This document shows, piece after piece, positions 5,765-5,769 of a stretch of DNA of 5,769 nucleotides; position 1 is the first letter of the stretch, and the number at the start of each line of letters is the position of its first letter. Made by a program: the position numbers and the translations under genes. The notes beneath the pieces were generated by a model. It saw only the letters and a program-made list of their open reading frames with translations. It had not been told where the DNA came from and ran no database searches. Location: the NCBI GenBank assembly GCA_937911445.1, contig CALDQY010000238.1:1-5769 (forward strand), written 5' to 3'. The stretch comes from an uncultured Rhodobiaceae bacterium. GTDB lineage: Archaea > Thermoplasmatota > Poseidoniia > Poseidoniales > Poseidoniaceae.

Positions 5765-5769
5765 GTAGG

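Noticed and set aside
5726..5769. End of a convergent minus-strand gene (frame reading IPREILSMRSD then stop)
   Set aside because: Only about 14 codons are visible, and other frames are also open, so coding cannot be supported.

Overview
The window looks like a piece of chromosome from a planktonic marine euryarchaeon, most likely Marine Group II (Poseidoniales) or a close relative. Three things support this. The largest gene encodes a secreted surface protein with a beta-propeller, Asp-rich thrombospondin-type-3 (TSP3) repeats, a single C-terminal membrane anchor and a short cytoplasmic tail ending in a GWTMEQWQFYG-type motif, a layout I associate with that group. AT-rich TATA-like boxes lie about 23-27 bases upstream of several starts, with no convincing ribosome binding sites, as expected for archaeal leaderless mRNAs. 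Genes are tightly packed, with spacers of about 40-160 bases. The assignment rests on pattern recognition, not on a database search.

Layout. Positions 1-855 (minus strand) hold the N-terminal 285 residues of a polytopic membrane protein that runs off the left edge; it resembles the 7TM sensor region of some histidine kinases. A divergent spacer (856-1014) carries promoter elements for both directions. On the plus strand follow a small four-helix membrane protein (1015-1512, start uncertain), a larger polytopic membrane protein of unrecognised family (1604-2464, GTG start), the 912-residue surface protein (2543-5281) and a small DsrE/DsrF-like cytoplasmic protein (5325-5723). The last 46 bases contain a compact hairpin but no gene I can support.

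Two observations stand out. First, the promoter and first codons of the 1604-2464 gene have a diverged second copy about 608 bases upstream. In that copy the equivalent ATG is followed by a stop at codon 4, and a different reading frame carries the small membrane protein. Second, the surface protein ends its ectodomain with four gap-free 56-residue (168-bp) tandem units, preceded by a 52-residue variant and by a separate ladder of 41-residue units.

How the genes work together is mostly inference: four of the five genes are membrane or surface proteins, so the locus looks like an envelope or sensing neighbourhood. Each plus-strand gene seems to have its own promoter, so a single operon is not required. 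I saw no tRNA, rRNA, CRISPR array, transposase or integrase, and I cannot claim a complete novel system from this window alone.
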